Below are positions 1 to 6,931 of a stretch of DNA of 9,366 nucleotides, piece after piece. Position 1 is the first letter of the stretch, and every line of letters begins with the position of its first letter. Made by a program: the position numbers and the translations under genes. Under the pieces are notes generated by a model. The model saw only the letters and a list, made by a program, of their open reading frames with translations, was not told the origin of the DNA and ran no database searches. The stretch spans positions 1 through 9,366 of the forward strand of contig JACNHM010000233.1 in assembly GCA_014383605.1 (NCBI GenBank), given 5' to 3'. The DNA comes from Chloroflexota bacterium. GTDB lineage: Bacteria; Chloroflexota; Anaerolineae; UBA3071.

Positions 1-587
1 TTCTCCGGGCTGTAGCCTTCGACCTCCAGACCAGCGTGGAGCTGGAAGGTGTCCGGCGGATCGCCGCCGAGGAGGCGAGTCTTGAGCACGGCCTTGAAGT
101 TGGTGCCCGCGCCGCCAGCGGTCGTGGCATTCACGATCTGGACGTTAGGGTACTTCTCGCCGTAGATCTTGAACATGCCGTTGAGTCCTTCAGCCTCGCC
201 ACCTGCGGTCCACCAACTGCCGACGACGAGCTGGCCCTCGGCCAGTTTGCCGAAGAGCATCTCCGGCTTGCCGGGATCGTACTCGGCCAGGAACGCCTCG
301 GCCTCCTCGGTGGTGGGGATGTAAAGCTTCCACCCTGGCTCGATGAGGTCGGCGTTCTCGATGAGAGCGTAGGACGAGTCTTCCAGATGCTTCTGGTTGG
401 TCGCCGCCATGATGGCCGGAAAGGCCATGATGTTGCCGAAGTACTTGTCGGCCAGCTTGGACAGCCAGTCGGCCACGGCGATGGTGTAGTCCTCGCCTCC
501 GGCCTGCAGCGGAGCTGCGCCGGCTGCTGGCACGAGAAGCGCCAGCATGGCGATCAGTAAGACAACGCTAAAAATCTTCTTTGACAT
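1..587 (-). CDS. ABC transporter sugar-binding protein with N-terminal LysM-like domain (partial, C-terminus outside window)
   Basis: Secreted solute-binding protein of an ABC importer, probably for a monosaccharide such as glucose or mannose. The first 195 residues are visible and the frame stays open to the window edge. Residues 1-25 form a signal peptide ([15 protein letters not shown], then VPAAGAAP) with no lipobox cysteine. Residues 33-92 read like a LysM module: a [18 protein letters not shown] opening and a closing [10 protein letters not shown], with a longer than usual middle. From residue 119 a COG1653-type binding-protein fold begins, with [19 protein letters not shown], then [19 protein letters not shown] and [13 protein letters not shown], which resembles known glucose-binding proteins. 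The start is the ATG at 585-587, 5 nt after an AAGGAGG ribosome site at 593-599. It lies 151 nt downstream of the FGE-like lipoprotein gene; no convincing promoter or terminator was seen in that gap. The permease genes would be expected further left. Exact sugar is inferred. Confidence 0.88.
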   Translation of the reverse strand, partial: MSKKIFSVVLLIAMLALLVPAAGAAPLQAGGEDYTIAVADWLSKLADKYFGNIMAFPAIMAATNQKHLEDSSYALIENADLIEPGWKLYIPTTEEAEAFLAEYDPGKPEMLFGKLAEGQLVVGSWWTAGGEAEGLNGMFKIYGEKYPNVQIVNATTAGGAGTNFKAVLKTRLLGGDPPDTFQLHAGLEVEGYSPE

Positions 588-738
588 TGGTTCCTCCTTG
601 GAATTTGAATGTGTTGATTAGATCGTGCGAATTGTGCTACATTCCAGGCCCTTCGTCTCCTCTAGACATCCCTCCCTTCCTCTCTGCTAACGGTCAATCA
701 ATGCTGACTGTCGGCCCCCAGGCAGGGCGAGCCAATGG

Positions 739-1674
739 CTAACGCGCACAGCGAAAGCCGATGTCGTCGCTGGCTGCGATGTCGGTATTGGCATTGCGCG
801 TCGCCGTGCGCAGGAAATCGGCCGTCTCAAACCAGCCACCACCCCGCAGGACCCTGAACCTCTCCCCAAAGTAGTCCGATCCATACCTGCTGCCGGGATA
901 GGCCGCGTACCAATCGGCCGTCCACTCCCAGACGTTCCCCGCCATGTCCATGGCCCCATAGGGGCTGGCCCCTTCGGGGAAGCTGCCCACGGCGGTCGTG
1001 GAGCGAATACCCCTGTCCTTGCCATTGGCCTTCTGCGGATCGTATTCGTTGCCCCACGGGTAAGCGTACCCTTCCGTGCCTCTGGCCGCTTTCTCCCACT
1101 CCGCCTCGGTGGGCAGCCGCTTGCCCAGCCATTGGCAGTAGGCCACGGCGTCGTTCCAGCTCACCTTGACCACCGGGTGGTTGTCTTTGCCCTCGGCGTA
1201 CTTCCGCCAGGCGTTGCCGCTGCCCGCCTTCTCGGTATCGGTTTTGTACCCCGTGGCCTCCACGAACGTGGCGAAATCCCCGTTGGTCACCTCGAACTGG
1301 TCTATCTCGAAAGCGGGCAGAACGACCTCGTGGGCTGGTGACTCATCGCCAGGGCCGCCATCGCTGCCCATGACGAAAGGCCCTGCCGGGACAGCGACCA
1401 TGATGTCCGGTACCGTCGGTGGTGGCTCTTCCGTAGGTGTGGGCGCGGCTTCTTCTAGCGTCGCCGTCGGCTTGACGGCGACTGGCGTTGCCGTCGGCGC
1501 TGGCAGGGGCGTGGGCGTAGGCGGCGGTGGCACTGGCGTCGGTGTAGGCAGAATCTTGATCTGAGTGGGTAAGACCTCAGGGCCTGGAGCAGCCGTGGGC
1601 GACGGAGAGGATGATCTGCAGCCCGCCAGCAGCGCCAGGACAATCAGCAACAGAGCTAACGATGTTCGCTTCAT
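739..1674 (-). CDS. SUMF1/FGE-sulfatase domain lipoprotein, catalytic cysteines absent
   Basis: A 311-residue exported lipoprotein. The lipobox LLAGC puts the lipidated cysteine at residue 19. Residues 20-90 are a Pro/Thr-rich linker. Residues 91-311 are a complete formylglycine-generating-enzyme (FGE-sulfatase) fold: PAGPFVMGSD near 96-105, FEVTNGDFATFVEATGY near 127-143, RLPTEAEWEKAARG at 186-199, AGNVWEWTADW at 245-255, VLRGGGW at 275-281 and the terminal GFRCAR. True FGE uses a cysteine pair just after the RGG(S/G) motif. Here that stretch (GGGWFETADFLRTATR) has none, and the only cysteines in the fold are 180 and 309. It is therefore unlikely to make formylglycine and more likely a binding or structural relative of this widely used fold. 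The start is ATG 1672-1674 behind an AAAAAGGAAAT site. It has its own promoter (see 1772-1800), so it may be expressed apart from the upstream GH4 gene. Confidence 0.9.
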   Translation of the reverse strand: MKRTSLALLLIVLALLAGCRSSSPSPTAAPGPEVLPTQIKILPTPTPVPPPPTPTPLPAPTATPVAVKPTATLEEAAPTPTEEPPPTVPDIMVAVPAGPFVMGSDGGPGDESPAHEVVLPAFEIDQFEVTNGDFATFVEATGYKTDTEKAGSGNAWRKYAEGKDNHPVVKVSWNDAVAYCQWLGKRLPTEAEWEKAARGTEGYAYPWGNEYDPQKANGKDRGIRSTTAVGSFPEGASPYGAMDMAGNVWEWTADWYAAYPGSRYGSDYFGERFRVLRGGGWFETADFLRTATRNANTDIAASDDIGFRCAR

Positions 1675-1771
1675 GTTAACATTTCCTTTTTGTCTGTAGT
1701 CTTATGTCACCTGATACTTCGGGGCAAAAGCGGCGGTGACGGGGACAAGACGCCATGATCCATCAGAGTGA

Positions 1772-1800
1772 ATTATACCCCCACATGCCCTAAAAGCAAA
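1772..1800 (-). promoter_or_regulatory. Putative promoter of the FGE-like lipoprotein gene
   Basis: On the minus strand there is a perfect TATAAT at 1777-1772. A -35-like TTGCTT lies 16 nt upstream at 1799-1794 (or TTTGCT with 17 nt). Transcription would begin near 1765, giving a leader of about 90 nt before the ATG at 1674. The -10 is exact but the -35 is weak, so this is a motif-based call only. Confidence 0.5.
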
Positions 1801-1814
1801 ACCTGCTACCTCAC

Positions 1815-3119
1815 TTACACGAACAGCCCCTGCGCCTGGCACATCTCCTCGAACATCTGCCGGCCGGCGTCGAAGTCCCGCATCATGGGATCGAGCAGGA
1901 AGGCCTGCAAGGCCAGCGGTTTGTCGCCGGTGAGTCCTGCCTCCACGATCATCTCCTGGATCTCCGAATGCAGCCGCACCTGCGGCGCCACGCTGGGCGG
2001 CAGCTCACCGAAGGCCAGCGGTGTGAGCCCGCGGGTGTTGGCCAGGGCGTAGGTCTCCACGACGTTGTCCAGCGGCAGGTTGGCGATCTGGCCCACGTTG
2101 GGCAGGTTGACGAAGAACTGGCGGCTCAGGTCACGCTCGATGGCTTCGATGATCTGGAAGGCGATCTCGCCGGAGGAAGATGAGGGCAGCGGCTCTTCGC
2201 CTGCCAGCATGGCTCGCGCTCGCCGCCCGTTGCGGGCGTACTCGGCCTCGAAATCGCCAGCCGTGGTGCGCTTGACGCCGTACACCCAGCCGAACTCCGA
2301 TGGCGGCGTGATGAAGTAGCCGTAGAACTCGACGATGTGGCGGTCGCCAGCCACGCCCAGCAGTCCGGTGGTCTCCAGCAACCGCAGCTTGACCAGCCCC
2401 AGATCGTCGTAGGGCGAGAAGTCGTCGTAGGAGACGTCAGGCTGCCAGGTGCGGGCGAACTCCCGCAGCCGGGGGAAGAGGTCCTCGCCATCCAGCGTGG
2501 CCTCGGTGACCCAGGAGAAATGGTTGATGCCTCCTACTTTGAACTTGATGCGCCCCCGCGCCGCGATGCCCAGGACGGTCATCAGCTTGCGCTCCAGCCC
2601 CAGTAACTCGTGGCAGAGGCCCACCACCTTGACGTCGGTGGCCACGGCCACGGCGCGGGTCAGGATGGCCATGGGATTGGAATAGTTCAGCAGCCAGGCG
2701 TCGGGGCAGAGCCGCTCCATCTCCTGGGCGATCTCCACCACCACGGGGATGTTGCGCAGGCCGCGCATCAGCCCGCCCGGCCCCACGGTGTCGCCCACCG
2801 TTTGCACCAGGCCGTACTTTTCGGGGATTTCCAGGTCTTGCCGCGTGGCTTCGTAGCCGCCCGTGTTGATGGTCAGCACCACGTAGTCGGCGCCGCGCAG
2901 CGCCACGGCCAGGTCGGTCGTGCCCTGCACGTCAAAGCGGCCGCCCAGCTCGTCCATCATCCTCTGGCCCAGGCTGACCATCAGGGCCAGGGCCTCTGCG
3001 TTGATGTCCAGCAGCGTCAGCCGACCGCGCAGCGTCGGCGTCAAGGCCAGGTCGGCCATCAGTTTCGGCGACCAGTTGTGCGAACCGCCGCCGATGATCA
3101 CCACGTTGATCTCGCGCAT
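1815..3119 (-). CDS. Glycoside hydrolase family 4 (NAD+/Mn2+-dependent alpha-glycosidase-like)
   Basis: A 434-residue cytoplasmic GH4 enzyme. This family cleaves glycosides by an NAD+-dependent oxidation/elimination mechanism with a divalent metal. The N-terminal Rossmann motif VVIIGGGSHNWSP is at 6-18, with acidic Asp38 at the end of the second strand (LLDIN). NYSNP is at 145-149. Cys169 of the CHE motif (169-171) and His200 of GGINHF are at the expected metal-ligand positions, and AGDRHIVEF at 257-265 carries the conserved Asp259 seen in alpha-glycosidase members. The CHE signature, as opposed to the signatures of phospho-glycosidases, suggests a non-phosphorylated alpha-linked substrate such as an alpha-glucoside or alpha-glucuronide; the exact substrate is not determined. 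Length is typical. The ATG is 5 nt from the EcfT stop codon and its GGAGGGG ribosome site (3128-3134) lies within the last EcfT codons, so the two are probably co-translated. Confidence 0.92.
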   Translation of the reverse strand: MREINVVIIGGGSHNWSPKLMADLALTPTLRGRLTLLDINAEALALMVSLGQRMMDELGGRFDVQGTTDLAVALRGADYVVLTINTGGYEATRQDLEIPEKYGLVQTVGDTVGPGGLMRGLRNIPVVVEIAQEMERLCPDAWLLNYSNPMAILTRAVAVATDVKVVGLCHELLGLERKLMTVLGIAARGRIKFKVGGINHFSWVTEATLDGEDLFPRLREFARTWQPDVSYDDFSPYDDLGLVKLRLLETTGLLGVAGDRHIVEFYGYFITPPSEFGWVYGVKRTTAGDFEAEYARNGRRARAMLAGEEPLPSSSSGEIAFQIIEAIERDLSRQFFVNLPNVGQIANLPLDNVVETYALANTRGLTPLAFGELPPSVAPQVRLHSEIQEMIVEAGLTGDKPLALQAFLLDPMMRDFDAGRQMFEEMCQAQGLFV

Positions 3120-3124
3120 CTCGT

Positions 3125-3868
3125 TTACCCCTCCAGCAGCGTTCCCCAGGGAGCCGGGATCAGAATGGCCAGGCCGCAGCTCAGCAAGGCGAACGCCAGC
3201 AGGACGTCGGCGCGGGTGGGGTGAGCAAGCCGGCCTTGTGTCCGCGAAGGGTCGAAGGCGCGGGCCTCGGCGGCGTCCACGATCTCCTCGCCGCGCCGCA
3301 GCGAACCGGCGACGATGGTGACGAGGAGCTTCTTCAGGGCGGCGAAGCGGTCACGCCGGAAGCCGCCGCGCAGCCGCATGGCCGTATAGGCATCACCCGC
3401 CGTCTCCTGGATGGTGGGCAAGGCATTGAAGGCCACGCCCAGGGCGAAGCCCAGCCCCTTCAGCCCCGCTCTCTCGAAGAGCGTGGCCAATTCGGCCACC
3501 GAGACACTGCTGGCGAAGCCGTTGAAGGCCAGCCCGATGCTCAGCGCCCGCGCCGCCATCCACAGACCAATCCAGAAGCCCTGCCGCGACAGACGCAGAC
3601 CCCACAGGATCACGTCCTTCTCGCCGATGAAGAAGGGGCTCAAAAGCAGCGCCGAAACGATGAGCAGCCAGAACTGCGGGCGGCGGACAAGCCGCAGGCT
3701 GCCGGCGCAGAAAAGGCCACAGAAGGTCGCCACCAGGCCCAGGACGACGAGCACCCTGGCCCCCGGCGCCAGAATGGCCGTGACCACCGCCCAGATCAAG
3801 AAGATCAGGTAACCCCAGATGCTGAAGTGTGCTCCCCCAGCCTTTTGCCACGCCCCGCTGATCTCCAC
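3125..3868 (-). CDS. ecfT: Energy-coupling factor transporter transmembrane component EcfT
   Basis: Membrane scaffold of an ECF-type importer that links the ATPases to the S component. From the chosen GTG start it has 247 residues, with several hydrophobic segments (for example YLIFLIWAVVTAILAP, VLVVLGLVATFCGLFCAG, FWLLIVSALLLSPFF and a last one near the C-terminus). The cytoplasmic coupling region has the two Arg-containing motifs of the family: MRLRGG at 164-169 and AEARAF at 200-205, the latter with Ala in place of the usual Gly. No ATG precedes the first membrane segment. The frame is open from another GTG at 3961, but that adds 31 residues of pure minisatellite (EQGSRGAR-type), so I place the start at GTG 3866-3868, with GGAG 8 nt upstream. 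The GH4 gene follows after 5 nt. Confidence 0.87.
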   Translation of the reverse strand: MEISGAWQKAGGAHFSIWGYLIFLIWAVVTAILAPGARVLVVLGLVATFCGLFCAGSLRLVRRPQFWLLIVSALLLSPFFIGEKDVILWGLRLSRQGFWIGLWMAARALSIGLAFNGFASSVSVAELATLFERAGLKGLGFALGVAFNALPTIQETAGDAYTAMRLRGGFRRDRFAALKKLLVTIVAGSLRRGEEIVDAAEARAFDPSRTQGRLAHPTRADVLLAFALLSCGLAILIPAPWGTLLEG

Positions 3869-3870
3869 CG

Positions 3871-3980
3871 CTCCTGCTCCCTTGCTCCCCTGCTCCCTTG
3901 CTCCCCTGCTCCCTTGCTCCCCCTGCACCCTTGCCCCCCTGCTCCCTTGCTCCCCCTGCACCCTTGCCCCCCTGCTCCCT
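3871..3980 (-). repeat. G-rich minisatellite between the S-component and ecfT genes
   Basis: On the minus (coding) strand this is an array of GGGAGCA(A/G)-type units with a basic period of about 16 bp. A 33-bp higher-order unit appears twice in its left half in coding order. It fills the whole gap between the S-component stop (3983) and the preferred ecfT start (3868). One frame is open through it and would read as 11-residue repeats containing EQGSRGAR. Many runs of three or more G on the transcribed-RNA strand could form a quadruplex. The same core (GGAGCAAGGGAGC) recurs at the 3' end of lgt. Confidence 0.9.
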
Positions 3981-3982
3981 CG

Positions 3983-4588
3983 CTACCTGGCCAGCCGGCC
4001 GCGCACCGCCCGTCCCAATTCCCAGGCCAGCCAGCCGGCCGCACCGCCGATGGCGAGGCGAATGAGCAGGAAAGCGGCGATGATGATGAGGGCCAGGCTG
4101 ACGTCAATGCCCAGCGCCTGCGCTCCTTGTTTGAGCAGCCCCAGGTACACCTCGGTGATGTTCTTGCCCAGGAAGACGTAGGAGCCGAAGAACTTGTGGA
4201 AGAAGGTCCACAGCAGCGCCAGCGCGCCGGCCAAAGCGAACCCCCAGCGGCTCGGCTTGCGGGCCAGCAATAGCCCCAGTTCCGCCAGTAGGCACTCGAT
4301 GATGATGGCCAGCATGGGCGAGAGCTTGACGCCGCCGATGCTGAGGGCCTTCAGGATGGCCGTGACCACGCCGATCATCAGCACAGCGCCGGTTTGGGGC
4401 ACAAACAGGTAGCCCATCAGGGCGACGATCATGCCGATGGCCGTCATGACGGTGCCGGTTCCGACCAGCGGCGTGGTGACGGGCGGGAAGATGACGTGCA
4501 GGTACGAGCCCAGGGTCATCTCCAGCGCGCCCCAGATGGCGCCGAAGATGGCGATGGTGGTCAGATCGCGGGTGGTGAGTTTTCTCAT
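3983..4588 (-). CDS. ECF transporter S component (substrate-binding membrane protein), specificity unknown
   Basis: A 201-residue, very hydrophobic protein with about six predicted membrane segments. It starts with a short basic N-terminus (MRKLTTRDLTTIAIFGAIWG) and has the feel of an ECF S subunit: conserved small residues in helix 1 and a loop with TGTVMTAIG after it, followed by VVTAILKALSIGGVKLSPM. Its position between the fused ECF ATPase and EcfT supports the call strongly. I cannot assign a vitamin or sugar family from sequence alone. Its ATG overlaps the ATPase stop codon (ATGA at 4585-4588), indicating translational coupling, with a GAGGGAG ribosome site at 4591-4597. With a dedicated EcfT and ATPase, this would be a group I (stand-alone) ECF transporter. 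Confidence 0.8.
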   Translation of the reverse strand: MRKLTTRDLTTIAIFGAIWGALEMTLGSYLHVIFPPVTTPLVGTGTVMTAIGMIVALMGYLFVPQTGAVLMIGVVTAILKALSIGGVKLSPMLAIIIECLLAELGLLLARKPSRWGFALAGALALLWTFFHKFFGSYVFLGKNITEVYLGLLKQGAQALGIDVSLALIIIAAFLLIRLAIGGAAGWLAWELGRAVRGRLAR

Positions 4589-6123
4589 AGCTCCCTCGGT
4601 GAATGGGTAGATTGGGAAACTGGTAACTTGGTAGGTTGGGAAATCGACAGATTGCTTTGTGCGAAAGGTTGACCTGGGACAGTGAGGGGCAAACGCGGTG
4701 CGCCGTCGGCAACGATGCGGCCATCCTGCAAAACGACGATGCGCTGCGCGTAGCGGCAGATGAGCTTGTAGTCGTGGGTGATGAGCAGGAGGGTCGTCCC
4801 CTGGGCGTTGAGCTGGCGCAGGAAGTCCATGAAGCCGCTCAGATGTCGCCAGTCCTGGCCCATGGTCGGCTCGTCGAGGATGAGCAATTCCGGCCTGAGG
4901 GAGAGGGTGGCGGCCAGCGCCGTGCGCTGCTGCTGCCCGCTGCTGAGCGCGTACGGGCAGCGGGCGCGCAACGGCTGCAAAGCGGTAGCCTCCAGCACCT
5001 CATCCAGCAGCTCCCCGGAAAGATGCCCGAAGTTGCGCGGGCCGAAAGCCACTTCCTCCTCCACGCTGTCGCAGAAGAGCTGGCTGAGGGGATTCTGCAG
5101 CAGCAACCCCACGCGGGCGTCACCGTTCCAGGTTACCTTCCCCCGCTGGGGCTTGAGCAGCCCGGCCAGCACCTTGGCCACCGTCGTCTTGCCGGCGCCG
5201 TTGTCCCCCACCAGGGCCACGAACTCGCCGCGGGGAATGGCCAGATCCAGCCCTTTGAGCACGGCGTGGCGACCGTAGCCCGCCTGGAGGCCCTTCAGCT
5301 CCACCAGCGGTGGCTGGCCATCGTCCCGGAGACGCGGGGCCAGCCCGCCCGGCAGCACTGCTGACCAGTCGTCCTGCAGCACGTGCCAGGGGTAACGGAC
5401 GCCCAACTCCGCCAGGAACCCCTTCCGGCTGAGGAGACGCTGCGGCGTGTCGTCGGCGACGATGCGCCCGCCGTCCATCACCAACATGCGGTCGGCCAGG
5501 CGGCCCAGGTCGTGCAGCCGGTGCTCGATGACCAGCACGGTCAGGCCGTGCTGGCGGCACAGCTTTTCCAGCGTGTCCAGCACCGCCCGCGTGCCTCTCA
5601 AGTCCAGGTTGGAGGTCGGCTCGTCCAGGACGAGGATGCGCGGGCGCATGGCCAGCACGGCGGCGATGGCCACCCGCTGCTGCTCGCCGGTGGAGAGCGT
5701 GTTCACCGTTCGCTGGCGCAGATGCTCGACGCCCGTCGCCGCCAGTGCAAACCGGACGCGCTGGGCCACCTCGTCCGGCGACAGCCCCAGGTTGCGCGGG
5801 CCGAAAGCCACCTCCTCCTCCACCGTCAGGCAGAAAAGCTGCGTGGCCGGGTTCTGGAACACCAGCCCCACGTGGGTCGCCAGCCGGGGCACGGAATGCT
5901 CGCCGGTCAGCAGGCCGTCCACGCGCACCGAGCCGGACATCTGCACCGTTTCCGCCGCGGAGGAATGGGGGATCAGGCCGGCCAGGCAGCGGGCCAGGGT
6001 GCTCTTGCCGCAGCCGGAAGGCCCGGTGAGCAGCACGAACTCACCCGGTGCCACCCGGAAGGATACATCTTCCAGAACTTTCTGTTTTCCGTACGATATG
6101 CTGAGATCAGCGACTTCGATCAT
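4585..6123 (-). CDS. ecfA: Fused double ATP-binding protein of an ECF transporter (EcfA-EcfA')
   Basis: A 512-residue energy-coupling ATPase with two ABC domains in one chain. Domain 1: Walker A GPSGCGKS at 34-41, Q-loop QNPATQLF at 90-97, signature LSTGEQQR at 143-150, Walker B ILVLDEPT at 163-170, H-loop His201. Domain 2 (about 273-475): Walker A GDNGAGKT at 306-313, QNPLSQLF at 343-350, signature LSSGQQQR at 393-400, Walker B LLILDEPT at 413-420, His450. The Q-loop style and the VEEEVAFGPRN motif in both halves are typical of ECF ATPases. All catalytic motifs look intact in both halves. I choose ATG 6121-6123; the frame also opens at a TTG at 6144, but the ATG starts directly at the domain (MIEVADLSISYG). 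The last 24 or so residues (SNLSISQPTKLPVSQST) are low complexity and come from a simple repeat. A 4-nt overlap couples it to the S component. Confidence 0.95.
   Translation of the reverse strand: MIEVADLSISYGKQKVLEDVSFRVAPGEFVLLTGPSGCGKSTLARCLAGLIPHSSAAETVQMSGSVRVDGLLTGEHSVPRLATHVGLVFQNPATQLFCLTVEEEVAFGPRNLGLSPDEVAQRVRFALAATGVEHLRQRTVNTLSTGEQQRVAIAAVLAMRPRILVLDEPTSNLDLRGTRAVLDTLEKLCRQHGLTVLVIEHRLHDLGRLADRMLVMDGGRIVADDTPQRLLSRKGFLAELGVRYPWHVLQDDWSAVLPGGLAPRLRDDGQPPLVELKGLQAGYGRHAVLKGLDLAIPRGEFVALVGDNGAGKTTVAKVLAGLLKPQRGKVTWNGDARVGLLLQNPLSQLFCDSVEEEVAFGPRNFGHLSGELLDEVLEATALQPLRARCPYALSSGQQQRTALAATLSLRPELLILDEPTMGQDWRHLSGFMDFLRQLNAQGTTLLLITHDYKLICRYAQRIVVLQDGRIVADGAPRLPLTVPGQPFAQSNLSISQPTKLPVSQSTHSPREL
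4605..4654 (-). repeat. Simple repeat at the 3' end of the ECF ATPase gene
   Basis: An imperfect array of short units such as TTGGGAAACTGG, TAACTTGGTAGG and TTGGGAAAT (plus-strand sense). In the minus-strand gene it encodes a Ser/Pro/Leu-rich tail, which lies after the end of the second ABC domain. Its base composition (A/T richer) differs from the flanking coding sequence. Confidence 0.7.
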
Positions 6124-6135
6124 AGGGAACCGCCC

Positions 6136-6246
6136 AAACTCCAAACCTCAAACTTCAAACCTCAAAGGGCTCAGGCAAGGCATGAAATGCCAAGACATGA
6201 CCAACCCATTCAGGGTTTGAAGTTTGGATTTTGAAGTTTGAAGTTC
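6136..6246. repeat. CAAACTTC repeat arranged as an inverted repeat between the THEP1 and ECF ATPase genes
   Basis: The left arm holds CAAACTTCAAAC at 6149-6160 and the right arm its exact complement GTTTGAAGTTTG at 6215-6226. Both arms are flanked by more units of the same kind (CAAACCTC on the left, TTTGAAGTTTGAAGTTC on the right). Between them is a small perfect hairpin GGCAT-GAA-ATGCC at 6179-6191. The right arm is inside the THEP1 gene and encodes its terminal residues; the left arm is directly upstream of the ATPase start. In RNA it would form a stem-loop between the two cistrons. Confidence 0.8.
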
Positions 6247-6782
6247 TCATGGGGCCATAGCTCCTGGGCGATGTGGGCAGGCAGGATGTCCCGGTTGTCC
6301 TCGGTGACGGTGTAGATGCTGAAATCCGCTCGATTCAGGCGGCTCCGCAGCGCCGGCAGCAGGGCCGGCCGCACGACGATGAGCACGTGGCCCGGCCCCG
6401 TCAGCGGCAGGCTGTCCAGAACCGGGGCGAAGCCCTCACCTTTCTCCAGTTCCAACGGGCCGATCTCATCCACGATGAGCAGATCGCTCGGGGCCGCGCA
6501 TGCTTGCTGTAGCACCGCGACCGCCCGGGCCAGGCCGGCAGCGTCGAAGGTGTATGGCCCAATCCGGGGCCCATCCAGACTCTGTTCTGTGTGGGCCAGC
6601 AGCCAGCGCTGGCCGCTGCCCTCGTCCAGCGCCTCGAAGCCTATCTTTGCCCCGTTGCCGTCGTGCAGAGCAGGGGTCAACAGGCCCTGGGCCCGAAATC
6701 CGCAGGCGCGGGCCAGTTCAGCCACCGCCTGGCAGACGGTGGTCTTGCCGACGCCTCTTTTCCCTGTCAACAGCACATTCAT
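6210..6782 (-). CDS. THEP1-type nucleoside-triphosphatase (COG1618)
   Basis: A 190-residue soluble P-loop NTPase of the THEP1 family, whose studied members hydrolyse ATP, GTP and other NTPs; the physiological role is not known. Walker A GKRGVGKT is at 7-14 and Walker B DLLIVDEIGPLE at 100-111, with Asp105-Glu106. IGPYTFD near 74-80, and VTEDNRD at 159-165, fit the family. The start is the ATG at 6780-6782; an open frame reaches back to 6827 but would include the promoter -10 region. A GGAGG lies 13 nt upstream of the ATG, which is a little far. The C-terminal dozen residues (ENFKLQNPNFKP) come from the CAAACTTC repeat and are probably a late addition. It is the first gene of the probable ECF/GH4 operon, 86 nt before the ATPase. 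Confidence 0.88.
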   Translation of the reverse strand: MNVLLTGKRGVGKTTVCQAVAELARACGFRAQGLLTPALHDGNGAKIGFEALDEGSGQRWLLAHTEQSLDGPRIGPYTFDAAGLARAVAVLQQACAAPSDLLIVDEIGPLELEKGEGFAPVLDSLPLTGPGHVLIVVRPALLPALRSRLNRADFSIYTVTEDNRDILPAHIAQELWPHENFKLQNPNFKP

Positions 6783-6825
6783 CACCGGTGTTCTGCCTCC
6801 AGTCTGGTACAGCGCATGATACCAC

Positions 6826-6834
6826 ACCCCTCGT
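6826..6834 (-). promoter_or_regulatory. Putative extended -10 promoter of the THEP1/ECF operon
   Basis: On the minus strand TGG-TATCAT (6834-6826) matches an extended -10 element. The surrounding GTGTGGTATCATGCGC is nearly identical to that in front of lgt. No good -35 is visible because that position falls in the palindromic repeat. Transcription would begin near 6819, about 37 nt before the THEP1 ATG. Confidence 0.5.
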
Positions 6835-6844
6835 TCGCTTGCAA

Positions 6845-6884
6845 GTAGGGGCAGGCCTTGCGCCTGCCCGTGGGCGACCGCCCC
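6845..6884. repeat. Palindromic repeat, copy 1 (truncated)
   Basis: It shares GTAGGGGCAGGCCTTGCGCC and onward with copy 2. The first hairpin, GGGCAGGC (6849-6856) with GCCTGCCC (6862-6869), is intact. The second is shortened by an internal deletion to GGGC-GACC-GCCC (6872-6883). Confidence 0.9.
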
Positions 6885-6931
6885 TCGATAAACTCAGGGG
6901 AAACCATCGTCCCTACCCCCCAATCTGCCGT

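Noticed and set aside
36..560. 174-codon plus-strand ORF
   Set aside because: Antisense to the binding-protein gene, which has a signal peptide, ribosome site and family motifs; typical GC-rich shadow frame.
3221..4273. 350-codon plus-strand ORF
   Set aside because: Antisense to ecfT and the S component and runs through the minisatellite; low-complexity product with no domain.
6124..6144. TTG start of the ECF ATPase, seven residues upstream
   Set aside because: The ATG at 6121-6123 begins exactly at the ABC domain, and the extra residues come from repeat sequence.
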